Below are positions 17,538-25,225 of a DNA stretch of 64,000 nucleotides, one piece after another (position 1 is the first letter of the stretch; each line of letters begins with the position of its first letter). The notes beneath the pieces are model-generated. The model had not been told where the DNA came from and did no database searches. It saw only the letters and a list, made by a program, of their open reading frames with translations. The DNA lies in the NCBI RefSeq assembly GCF_000218895.1, contig NC_015703.1:3299001-3363000 (forward strand), read 5' to 3'. The position numbers and the translations under genes were made by a program. This stretch comes from Runella slithyformis DSM 19594 (lineage in GTDB: Bacteria; Bacteroidota; Bacteroidia; Cytophagales; Spirosomataceae).

Positions 17538-18570
17538 ATGAATCGGCTCGACCAACGTAATTCCAAGGCATTTGAGGTTATTGAGAAAGTGCTCCATTTC
17601 TACAACGAGCGGCTTTGGCTGCGGGTTTTGGTTCACTTGGGCTATCTTATATTTCTGTTATAAAAAACTTGCCGGCGGAATTTTTCGTCGACAACCTTCG
17701 CTTTTCGACTTCTTTTTATCTCTATTTAGGGAGTAATATTTTGGCCGGGTACTTTATTCTCTACTATTTGTTTTCCAAGTACTTTGCCCGCGAAAAATAC
17801 CTTTCGTTCTTCTCGGCAACCGCCCTTTGGTATTTTACCGTATTTACGTACTTCACTTTGTTATTGATTCAGGGAATATACGGGCTTAATAAGGTAAATG
17901 CGTATTCCACGTCCCGAGAGGACAATCCCCTGTTGGCTTTCGTAGATACGTTCAACGAGCACGGTCTTGGGGACATTTCACAAGTCTGTCCTTTGTATTC
18001 ACGGTATTTTATGAATTCATAAACCAATTCGGACTTATTGTTTTAGCCAAAACGATGAAGGATTTTATGGAGAATAGCATCAAACAAAAACAGCTCAACG
18101 ACCTTAATCATGACCTTGAATCGAAGTTTTTGCAAAGCTAGCTCAACCCGCATTTTCTGTTTATTTCGCTCAATAATATTTATGGATTGATCCTCAGTCA
18201 AAAGCCCGATACCCAAACCGCCATCAGTCAATTGCAGGGCCCAAGTCAATGTTAATTTCAGGCTCAAAACGGAGCAGAGCGAGTATTTACAGATTGCTCC
18301 GATGTTTCTTTTTTCTCCCTGATAAACAATGCTTTTAAATGCTTAAAATCAGAGTGTGATATTGAGCTATTGGTGGAAAGATCACTGTTGACGCTTAAAG
18401 CCGAAGCCGATAAGATCAACGACTGTCAAAATGATGCTGTCGAAAATACCCAAAAACGGCTGGCCTATCTGTACCCGAATAAATACCGTTTGCAACTGAT
18501 CGAGAACGAATACACCTACAAAATGGTGTTGAGATTGGAACTGGAAAAGGCAGCATCTATTGTCAATTAA
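17538..18570 (+). pseudogene. Decayed LytS-type sensor histidine kinase
   Basis: Frames must be stitched together. The N-terminal membrane part starts in one frame (MNRLDQRNSKAFEVIE), shifts near 17650 (SYISVIKNLPAEFF...), and shifts again near 17970-17990 (FVFTVFYEFINQFG). It then reads through DLESKFLQS-stop-LNPHFLFISLNNIYG. The stop (TAG at about 18139) replaces the CAG of the usual QLNPHFLFNSLNNIYGL kinase motif. The segment after ISQLQG is deleted, leaving only the N-box-like FSLINNAFK and a C-terminal piece ending KAASIVN. Family: His_kinase of LytS/YehU type, normally paired with a LytTR regulator, whose remnant lies at 19292. Confidence 0.85.
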
Positions 18571-18597
18571 AACTATATTTGAGAAAAGATTAAAACA

Positions 18598-18875
18598 ATG
18601 ACGCTCACAGAACTTGACACTACCTTCGAAAAGCAAAAATTTTCGACACTTTCGGAATTACTCAATTAGGGGGTTTGGGCTCGTTTGCACGTAATGAAAC
18701 GTATAATGATATTGATTTTTTGTTGGAAGACGACTTGGATTTTACTGCTCGACAACTTCTCAAACGTCGTTTACGAAATTTACTTAAAACACCGATTGAC
18801 TTGGTTCCTAAAAAATTTGCTGACCCAATTATTTTTTACAGAGCAAGTAAAGACCTCGTATGTATCAGAAAATAA
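18598..18875 (+). pseudogene. Frameshifted MNT nucleotidyltransferase (antitoxin-type)
   Basis: The start MTLTELDTTFEKQK is in one frame and the core TQLGGLGSFARNETYNDIDF is in another. The shift falls near an AAAAATTTT run at about 18638. The core holds the GSFAR-x(7)-DID nucleotidyltransferase motif of MntA-like antitoxins. It is followed directly by HEPN/DUF86 remains, which makes an MNT-HEPN pair. Confidence 0.8.
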
Positions 18876-19181
18876 ACACAAAGATCTATTGCCTTTGCTT
18901 GTTATTCTTGAATCAATCGGAAAGGTTCAGATTTATACAAAAGGATTTTCGGACGCTTCCGTTTTCTTTTGGGCCGACGAACAGATTCGCTTCAATGCGA
19001 CTCTCCTGTTGCTGGCAAATATTGCGGTAGGGTGAGCACTCAACTTAAAGACGAATACAATACCGTTTCATGGAAACAAGTGAAAGGCTTACCTAATAGA
19101 ATCGCCCAAGACTATACAGGTATTGATTATGAAGTAGTATTTCATATTGTTCAGCATGATTTGCCTGATTTAAAATTTTAA
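18865..19181 (+). pseudogene. Frameshifted HEPN/DUF86 (HepT-type) toxin remnant
   Basis: First half: KDLLPLLVILESIGKVQIYT and FNATLLLLANI, the HepT N-terminal helices. After a frameshift near 19035 the second half reads LKDEYNTVSWKQVKGLPNRI then AQDYTGIDYEVVF and DLPDLKF. In active HEPN toxins the site is RN(x3-4)H within a G(M/L)RNxxAHDY context. Here the Arg is Pro and the His is Gln, so both catalytic residues are lost in addition to the frameshift. Confidence 0.8.
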
Positions 19182-19291
19182 CCGGAAAATATTATTAAGA
19201 AAGAGCTACAAAAAAGTGTTTTCGATAAAGGAGAATGTGAAGCAGCTCTCCAAAGTGTTTTTTATAAGCACGTGGATTTTCATCATTTCTT

Positions 19292-19652
19292 ATGAAAAAA
19301 ATACGCTGTTTAATCATTGAAGACGAGCCTATTGCGCAGGAAATTATTGAGACGTTTATCGGGCGTCTCCCTTTTTTGGAATGGGTAGCTAAAACCAATA
19401 ACGTTTTTGAAACCTACGGCGAACTTTCCCGAAACACCATTGACTTGATTTTTGCGACATTAAAATGCCGCAAATCTCCGGGCTCGAATGCCTCAAATCT
19501 TTACCGCAACGCCCGCCTAATCCTACATTGCCAACCTCACTAAAATCAAAGGCATCAGCGGAAACATGTTGGGACTGCTCTACAATGCCTGGAATGCAGT
19601 ACCGGGAACCGCTTTTAGAGCGACTTGGGCATCAGATTGTAGTGCGGTAACG
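19292..19652 (+). pseudogene. Truncated LytTR-type response regulator
   Basis: The receiver domain starts normally (MKKIRCLIIEDEPIAQEIIE) and shifts frame at about 19455 (CDIKMPQISGLECLKSLPQ continues in the next frame). It loses the rest of the receiver and the whole DNA-binding domain. The tail GISGNMLGLLYNAWNAVPGT is unrelated to LytTR. It is presumably the former partner of the LytS remnant, from which it is separated by the MNT/HEPN remnants. Confidence 0.75.
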
Positions 19653-19660
19653 AAGTAAAA

Positions 19661-19707
19661 AACGTCGGCGAGGGCTGGGCGCCCCCGTTCAAAACCTCGC
19701 CGACGTT
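19661..19707 (-). terminator. Terminator of hslU
   Basis: Perfect 13-bp GC-rich stem AACGTCGGCGAGG/CCTCGCCGACGTT with a T-run on the minus strand, just after the hslU stop. Confidence 0.9.
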
Positions 19708-19713
19708 AATTCA

Positions 19714-21153
19714 CTATAGAATATACTGACTCAAATCGCGGTTTTTGACCAGATTCGACAGACGTTGCTGCACCAGTTCTTTGGTAACCAACACGTGTGA
19801 ATTGGCGCCGATTACGTCGGGAATGTCGTACATAAAATCATTGAGCAGCGTACTCATGACCGTTTGCAGGCGACGTGCGCCGATGTTTTCCACGTCGGAG
19901 TTGATGGTAAAGGCCAGTTTGGCCAGTTCGCGCAGGGCATCGTCGTTAAACGTCAGCTGCACGCCTTCCGATTCCATCAGCGCGTGGTATTGGCGGGTCA
20001 GCGAGTTGCGCGGTTCTTTTAAAATACGATAGAAGTCGTCTTCGGTCAGGCTTTGCAATTCGACCCGGATCGGGAAACGGCCCTGTAATTCCGGAATCAG
20101 ATCGGATGGTTTCGATACATGAAACGCCCCTGCGGCCACAAACAGGATATGATCGGTTTTGATGGGACCGTATTTGGTGTTGACCGTTGAACCTTCCACG
20201 ATGGGCAGCAGATCGCGCTGTACCCCTTCCCGGCTGACGTCCGGGCCGCCGCCCTTGCCGTTGGAATTGGCGATCTTATCAATTTCGTCAATAAAGATAA
20301 TACCCAGGTCTTCGGCTTTGGCAATGGCCTCTTCCTTGACCTCGTCCATGTCGATGAGCTTGGCGGCTTCTTCCTCCATCAGGATCTTGCGGGCGTCGGC
20401 GATCGTTACCTTGCGTTTTTTGTTGCGCTTGGGCATCATATTACCGAGCATTTCCTGAATATTCATCATCGACATATCATCAATGGGCCCACCCATTACG
20501 CCGATGTTGGGTGCGGCTGAGGCCTGCATGTCGATTTCGATCTTGCGGTCTTCTAGCTCGCCGGCGCGCAGCTTTTCCCGAAAACGTCCGCGAGTACGTT
20601 CGTTGAGTTCGTGGTCGGGCATGGAAGAGATCGGCGGGGGAGGCGTTTGCAGGGTATCATTATCATCCGTAATGGCAAATCCAACGCTGGGGCGTTGTGG
20701 ATGTTGGTTGGAGTTGTTGGGGTACATCGGCGGGATCAATACATCCAGAATGATATCCTCAACAATCTCCTGCGCTTTTTGTTTGACAGCTTCTTTTTTG
20801 GCGCTTTTCACCAGATTGACGGCCTGTTCGACCAGATCCCGCACCATGCTTTCCACATCGCGGCCCACGTAACCCACTTCCGTAAACTTGGACGCCTCGA
20901 CTTTCACGAAGGGGGCATTGGCGATCTTGGCTAAGCGGCGGGCAATCTCGGTTTTCCCTACTCCCGTGGCACCGATCATCAGAATGTTATTCGGAATGAT
21001 CTCCTTTTGCATTTCGGGCGTGCTGTTCATACGCCGCCAACGGTTTCGGAGGGCAATGGCCACGTTGCGCTTGGCGTCGTGTTGTCCAATGATGTATTTA
21101 TCAAGTTCGGCGACTATTTCGCGCGGTGTCAATTTGTCTAAGTGCTCGGACAT
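19714..21153 (-). CDS. hslU: ATP-dependent protease ATPase subunit HslU
   Basis: Unfoldase ring of the HslUV protease. Walker A GATGVGKT is at about residues 61-68, the pore loop KFTEVGYVGRD follows, Walker B is IIFIDEIDKI, and the protein ends DLSQYIL, the tail that docks into HslV. The ATG at 21153 is chosen over the TTG at 21174: it gives the standard MSEHLDKLTPREIV start, and a TACATTTG -7 box at 21177-21184 would put transcription start near or past 21174. 479 aa, with the usual variable intermediate domain. hslV is not in the window. Confidence 0.97.
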   Translation of the reverse strand: MSEHLDKLTPREIVAELDKYIIGQHDAKRNVAIALRNRWRRMNSTPEMQKEIIPNNILMIGATGVGKTEIARRLAKIANAPFVKVEASKFTEVGYVGRDVESMVRDLVEQAVNLVKSAKKEAVKQKAQEIVEDIILDVLIPPMYPNNSNQHPQRPSVGFAITDDNDTLQTPPPPISSMPDHELNERTRGRFREKLRAGELEDRKIEIDMQASAAPNIGVMGGPIDDMSMMNIQEMLGNMMPKRNKKRKVTIADARKILMEEEAAKLIDMDEVKEEAIAKAEDLGIIFIDEIDKIANSNGKGGGPDVSREGVQRDLLPIVEGSTVNTKYGPIKTDHILFVAAGAFHVSKPSDLIPELQGRFPIRVELQSLTEDDFYRILKEPRNSLTRQYHALMESEGVQLTFNDDALRELAKLAFTINSDVENIGARRLQTVMSTLLNDFMYDIPDVIGANSHVLVTKELVQQRLSNLVKNRDLSQYIL

Positions 21154-21176
21154 AAATGCGTTAAAATTTTGCAAAA

Positions 21177-21184
21177 CAAATGTA
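21177..21184 (-). promoter_or_regulatory. TAnnTTTG -7 element of hslU
   Basis: TACATTTG on the minus strand, 23 nt before the chosen hslU ATG. A TTTG lies 16 nt upstream, shorter than the usual spacing, so only the -7 box is claimed. Confidence 0.45.
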
Positions 21185-21190
21185 GAAACG

Positions 21191-21221
21191 TTGGCAATTT
21201 CAAATTTGAGCTCTAAATTTG
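21191..21221 (+). promoter_or_regulatory. Promoter of the 95-aa lipoprotein gene
   Basis: TTG at 21191-21193 and TAAATTTG at 21214-21221, spaced by 20 nt, fit the Bacteroidota TTG-N19/20-TAnnTTTG consensus. The ATG is at 21249. Confidence 0.55.
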
Positions 21222-21248
21222 TACAAATTTGATAAACGAATCTTGAAG

Positions 21249-21536
21249 ATGAAACGTAACTTTTTGAAAATAAGTGCTTTGTTGTTGGCTATTTCTTTGG
21301 CCTCCTGTAAGTATCAAAAGAACAATACCATTGACCAAACTGACGTACGCGCCGGAGATGAATACGTTTACGGCGTACATCCTGATTCGGCAGCCCGTCA
21401 AACCAAAAACAAATACACCGCTAAGCCTGAGTTGGAGCAACGTACGAATGCGATTCGGGAAAAACTTTTCGGTGCCGCTACGGCCGAAACTACGGCTCCT
21501 GCTCCGGCTGATTCAACAGCTACGGCTGCCAACTAG
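21249..21536 (+). CDS. Small lipoprotein, 95 aa
   Basis: The start ATG 21249 gives MKRNFLKISALLLAISLASC, a lipoprotein signal with Cys 20. The in-frame upstream start would spoil the signal and lies at or before the promoter. The mature part is charged, with a low-complexity Ala/Thr/Pro tail (AATAETTAPAPADSTAT). No known domain. Divergent from hslU; own promoter and terminator. Confidence 0.8.
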   Translation: MKRNFLKISALLLAISLASCKYQKNNTIDQTDVRAGDEYVYGVHPDSAARQTKNKYTAKPELEQRTNAIREKLFGAATAETTAPAPADSTATAAN

Positions 21537-21559
21537 ACAATTATTCTCAATATAGATAC

Positions 21560-21597
21560 GAAGCGACGTTTGGATGAGCGTCGCTTCTTTTGTTTTT
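21560..21597 (+). terminator. Terminator of the small lipoprotein gene
   Basis: Perfect 9-bp stem GAAGCGACG/CGTCGCTTC followed by TTTTGTTTTT. The next gene starts 14 nt after the T-run. Confidence 0.88.
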
Positions 21598-21610
21598 GAA
21601 CCCTATTCTT

Positions 21611-22069
21611 ATGAAAAAATTATTCCGACTTTTAAGTATTTCGCTTCTTTGCAGCGGTGGCCTGTGGGCGCAGTCGGTTGAAGAGGCAGCAGTGAAAGTG
21701 CCGATCCAACAGCTCTTTGACGGCATGAAAAAGAGCGATTCAACCTTGGTGCGGCAGTCGCTCATGCCCGGTGCGCGCCTGGAGTCGGTCACTAAAAATA
21801 AGGCCGGTGAAGTGGCGGTACGGTCAGATTCATTTGAAGGGTTCCTGAAAAGCATCGGTAAAGCTACCCCCGGTGATTTGGATGAGCGCCTGAGTGCGGT
21901 CAATATCCGCATCGACGGCGAAATGGCCACGGCCTGGACACCTTATAAATTTTATTATAAAGGCAATTTCAGTCATTGCGGTGTCAATGCGTTTCAATTG
22001 ATCAAAACCGCCGCCGGCTGGAAGATCCTGAGCATCATTGATACCCGCCGGAAAGAAGGCTGTGAATAA
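21611..22069 (+). CDS. Secreted NTF2-like (SnoaL/lumazine-binding fold) protein
   Basis: 152 aa from ATG 21611, with signal peptide MKKLFRLLSISLLCSGGLWAQ. The pattern VKVPIQQLFDGMKKSDSTLV near the start and AWTPYKFYYKGNFSHCGVN plus WKILSIIDTRR near the end is that of periplasmic NTF2-like proteins common in Bacteroidota. No catalytic residues can be assigned. The ATG seven codons upstream is rejected because the signal peptide begins at MKKLFR. Confidence 0.75.
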   Translation: MKKLFRLLSISLLCSGGLWAQSVEEAAVKVPIQQLFDGMKKSDSTLVRQSLMPGARLESVTKNKAGEVAVRSDSFEGFLKSIGKATPGDLDERLSAVNIRIDGEMATAWTPYKFYYKGNFSHCGVNAFQLIKTAAGWKILSIIDTRRKEGCE

Positions 22070-22119
22070 TGTAAAGGCAGTGCCGCTTCTATCCGGCCGT
22101 TATAATTAATTAAGAAACA

Positions 22120-22143
22120 AAGGCGGTTGTAAGCAACCGCCTT
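22120..22143 (+). terminator. Short hairpin between NTF2-like gene and 83-aa gene
   Basis: Perfect 10-bp stem AAGGCGGTTG/CAACCGCCTT with a 4-nt loop. No T-run. It ends 13 nt before the next ATG, so it could attenuate or protect mRNA instead of terminating. Confidence 0.55.
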
Positions 22144-22156
22144 CACCCTCTGTAAA

Positions 22157-22408
22157 ATGCGTTACGTAGGAGACATATCAAGCACTGATACTTATAAAAT
22201 TGCCCTGTACACCTGGAACGGTAAATACATTGTTAAGGTAGAAGCGGGCCTGTACGAGCAAACGTATAAAGTCAGTGAAATGGATTTTTTGGGCGATGAA
22301 GCCGACATCCGTAAACTGTTTTCGGACGAAGTGTTCCTGAAAACCATCTTTGCGCGTTTCAGTCAGATGCACGCCGATTTTCAGGAAGCCATTGAGCGAA
22401 ATGAGTAA
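22157..22408 (+). CDS. Conserved-looking hypothetical protein, 83 aa
   Basis: Starts MRYVGDISSTDTYKIALYTW with a beta-rich first half and a helical acidic second half. No signal peptide or membrane segment, so cytoplasmic. Codon use matches the neighbouring core genes and no overlapping frame is better. I cannot name a family. Confidence 0.7.
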   Translation: MRYVGDISSTDTYKIALYTWNGKYIVKVEAGLYEQTYKVSEMDFLGDEADIRKLFSDEVFLKTIFARFSQMHADFQEAIERNE

Positions 22409-22479
22409 AGCACCGCAGAAGCGCTCAGCAGCAAAGCTCTTCTTTCCCTCTGCACCTTAGCGCCTCTGCGTGTAAAAGG

Positions 22480-23490
22480 TTACTTCAACTCGCCCGGAAT
22501 CACACTTATTTTCTTCGCCAGGTTATTCCGTAAGATCGTTACTTCACTGCGTTGACCGATGGTCGTTTCAGTCAGCAATTTATGCAGATCATCCACCGAA
22601 CCGACGGGTTTTCCTTCAAAGCCTACGATAATATCGCCCGGCCTGAATTCTGAATTGTACGATACGCCGTCGGCTTCCACGCTTACGATGTAAATACCCG
22701 TTTTGGTCTGCAGTTGATTGTACTGCATGATGCGGTCGGTCAGATTGATGAGCTGACCCGCAATGCCCAAGTACCCTCTCCGCACGCGTCCCTGCATGAT
22801 GAGCTGACCGGCGACCTGTGCGGTGATGTTGGATGATACCGCAAAACACAGCCCCTGTGCCGGCAGAATAACCGCCGTATTGACCCCAATGACCTCCCCG
22901 AAGGAGTTGACCAGCGGCCCGCCTGAGTTTCCGGGGTTAAGGGAAGCGTCGGTTTGGATCACATCGTCGATCAAACGCCCGGATTCTGAGCGCAACGTAC
23001 GACCCAGCGCGCTGATGACACCTGCCGTAAGCGTGTATTGAAATCCGTAGGGATTGCCGATGGCAATGGCGATCTGGCCCACCTGCAGGTTTTTGGAGTT
23101 GCCGAAAGGTACGGCTTTCAACGCATCGCCGTAAATTTTTAATACGGCAATATCGGTGGCGGGATCGCGGCCGATGAGCTGTGCTTCCAACTCACGTCCG
23201 TCCTGAAGCAGAGCCGAAATCTTGGTGGCCCCGGCCACGACGTGGTTGTTGGTAATGACGAAGCCGTCGGACGAGATCACAAAGCCGGAGCCGGTTCCCT
23301 GACCTTCGTTGGGGGTACGGCTGCGGGGTTCTTTTTTGCCGCTCACTTTGATCTGAACGACCGATTTGCTGACTTTTTTAGCTACATTTACCACCGTTTG
23401 GGAGTAAGCATCGAGTAAAGGGGCATCCTGTGGAGAGACTGAACCGCCGCCCTCGGCGACGTCAGTGCTTGATTGGGTGAACGTTATCAT
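22480..23490 (-). CDS. Trypsin-like S1C serine protease with PDZ (HtrA/Deg-like)
   Basis: 336 aa. Catalytic triad H83 (ITNNHVV), D113 (ATDIAVLK) and S189 (NPGNSGGP). One C-terminal PDZ domain at about 240-333 (GYLGIAGQ, GDIIVGFEGKPV, GQRSEVTILR). No N-terminal signal peptide or membrane helix is visible, unlike DegP/DegS, so a cytoplasmic protein or a missed start is possible; no better upstream start was found. Role by family: quality control or regulated proteolysis. The downstream gene is convergent. Confidence 0.9.
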   Translation of the reverse strand: MITFTQSSTDVAEGGGSVSPQDAPLLDAYSQTVVNVAKKVSKSVVQIKVSGKKEPRSRTPNEGQGTGSGFVISSDGFVITNNHVVAGATKISALLQDGRELEAQLIGRDPATDIAVLKIYGDALKAVPFGNSKNLQVGQIAIAIGNPYGFQYTLTAGVISALGRTLRSESGRLIDDVIQTDASLNPGNSGGPLVNSFGEVIGVNTAVILPAQGLCFAVSSNITAQVAGQLIMQGRVRRGYLGIAGQLINLTDRIMQYNQLQTKTGIYIVSVEADGVSYNSEFRPGDIIVGFEGKPVGSVDDLHKLLTETTIGQRSEVTILRNNLAKKISVIPGELK

Positions 23491-23565
23491 GGTGTTTTGA
23501 GAATGAGAAAAAATGCTTGTCTCAATCCCCGTTCCGGTCCATTAAAAACGACATTTTGACAGACA

Positions 23566-23748
23566 ATGAGCTTTGAAGAATACCTCATTACCAAAAAAAT
23601 TGACATAAAGGCATTTCGTCAGCACGAAGCGGAGCGTTTTCAGGAATGGGCAGCGCTCTATGCCCAAGTGCACCCCGAGAGTTTTACGGCGCAAAAGAAG
23701 TTTTTGCTCAACGATGTGCGGAGGAAATATCTGTTAAAAATCCCGTGA
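23566..23748 (+). CDS. Small conserved-looking protein, 60 aa
   Basis: MSFEEYLITKKIDIKAFRQH start, helical and charged, ending VRRKYLLKIP. No signal. Divergent from the protease gene with a 75-bp gap. Codon use is like that of the core genes. Function unknown. Confidence 0.65.
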   Translation: MSFEEYLITKKIDIKAFRQHEAERFQEWAALYAQVHPESFTAQKKFLLNDVRRKYLLKIP

Positions 23749-23807
23749 CAAAAGGTTAGAATAAACGCTTTTATGATTTATAGAAACAGTAAATCATATC
23801 AGTGAAA

Positions 23808-25148
23808 ATGAGCTATTTTCCTTCCTTTATTCGTCATTGCTGTTTCCTTTTATTTTTCACCTCTTCGGCGTTTTCCCAACAAAAGCCCAACATCGTCATG
23901 ATTTTGGTGGACGATATGGGCTGGGGCGAAGTGGGTATATACGGTTCTCATTATTGCCAAACGCCCCATTTGGATAATCTTGCCAAACAGGGCATGAGAT
24001 TCACCAATTTTTACGCCAATTCAACGGTGTGTTCGCCCACCCGAGCGGCCCTCATGACGGGGCGCTATCCCGATCTGGTGGGGGTGCCCGGTGTGATTCG
24101 GGGCAATGTGGAAAACAGTTGGGGGTACTTTTCCCCCAAAGCCGTTACCCTTCCTCAGGTATTAAAAACAGCCGGTTACCGGACGGCAATGGTCGGAAAA
24201 TGGCACTTGGGACTGGAGCCCGAAAATCACCCTAACCGGCACGGATTTACGCATTTTCACGGTTTCCTGGAAGATATGATGGATGATTATTACACGCATC
24301 TGCGTGAAGGGAAAAACTGGATGCGACTCAACGGACAGGTGATTGACCCATCGGGCCACGCCACCGATCTTTTTACCCAATGGGCCATTGAGTACCTCAA
24401 TACCCAAAAGAAAAATCCGCAACCCTTCTTTTTATATCTGGCGTACAATGCGCCTCATTTTCCCGTTCAGCCTCCTCGGGAATGGTTGGAAAAAGTGAAA
24501 AAACGCAACCCGAATCTCTCCGAAAAGCGGGCGAAGCTCACCGCTTTAATTGAACATCTGGATGAGAGTATCGGCAAAGTAATGGAGGCATTGCGCCAAA
24601 ATGGACAGGCTGACAATACGCTTATCGTTTTCAGCAGCGACAACGGTGGATTACTTTCTGACGAAGCCGACAACGGCATCTGGAAAGGAGGCAAACAGAC
24701 CATGTACGAAGGCGGGATCAGGGTGCCGACCATCGCCGTTTGGAAAAATAAAATCATCCCCGGTACGAAAACTGATTTTCGGGCACTTACGATGGACCTG
24801 TTTCCCACTTTTTGTGAAGCCGCGGGGACCAAGCCCCCACAGGCAGTAGACGGCCATTCTTTTTTATCTCTGTTGCTCGGACAACCTCAAACCGCTTTGA
24901 ACAGAACCGCTTTTTGGGTACGTCGGGAGGGCGGTGCGTATGGCGGTCAGGAGTACTACGCGGTGCGTGAAGGAAACTGGAAAATTCTGCAAAATACACC
25001 TTTTGAGCCGTTTCAGCTTTTTGACATGGCGAAAGACTCACTCGAAACAACGGATGTAAGTATTGCTCAAAAGGCAATCTATGAGGCGTTAGGTAAAAAA
25101 TTGAGGAAACATATTCAAAAAGCGGGTGCCGTCAACTGGCAGAAGTAG
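23808..25148 (+). CDS. Secreted sulfatase (Cys type) 1
   Basis: 447 aa. Signal peptide ends near SAFSQ. Formylglycine motif C75-S-P-T-R (CSPTRAALMTGRYP), metal motif VDDMGWG, K-W-H at MVGKWHLG, and SSDNGG metal ligands. Hydrolyses sulfate esters, probably of polysaccharides, in the periplasm after Cys-to-formylglycine conversion; no maturase gene is in the window. ATG 23808 is chosen; a GTG two codons upstream is possible. First of three consecutive sulfatases. Confidence 0.93.
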   Translation: MSYFPSFIRHCCFLLFFTSSAFSQQKPNIVMILVDDMGWGEVGIYGSHYCQTPHLDNLAKQGMRFTNFYANSTVCSPTRAALMTGRYPDLVGVPGVIRGNVENSWGYFSPKAVTLPQVLKTAGYRTAMVGKWHLGLEPENHPNRHGFTHFHGFLEDMMDDYYTHLREGKNWMRLNGQVIDPSGHATDLFTQWAIEYLNTQKKNPQPFFLYLAYNAPHFPVQPPREWLEKVKKRNPNLSEKRAKLTALIEHLDESIGKVMEALRQNGQADNTLIVFSSDNGGLLSDEADNGIWKGGKQTMYEGGIRVPTIAVWKNKIIPGTKTDFRALTMDLFPTFCEAAGTKPPQAVDGHSFLSLLLGQPQTALNRTAFWVRREGGAYGGQEYYAVREGNWKILQNTPFEPFQLFDMAKDSLETTDVSIAQKAIYEALGKKLRKHIQKAGAVNWQK

Positions 25149-25183
25149 CGGCGTAAAATTGGTTTTTAAGTAAATCTATCCTC

Positions 25184-25203
25184 TCTCACTCTTATGAGTG
25201 AGA
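25184..25203 (+). terminator. Hairpin between sulfatases 1 and 2
   Basis: Perfect 8-bp stem TCTCACTC/GAGTGAGA with a 4-nt loop, then TACTATTCTTTTG. It could reduce read-through into the second sulfatase. Confidence 0.45.
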
Positions 25204-25225
25204 TACTATTCTTTTGATTTAGCTC

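Noticed and set aside
17451-18022. Two plus-strand ORFs that could be called short membrane proteins
   Set aside because: Together with later fragments they assemble into one frameshifted LytS kinase, so they are pieces of a pseudogene.
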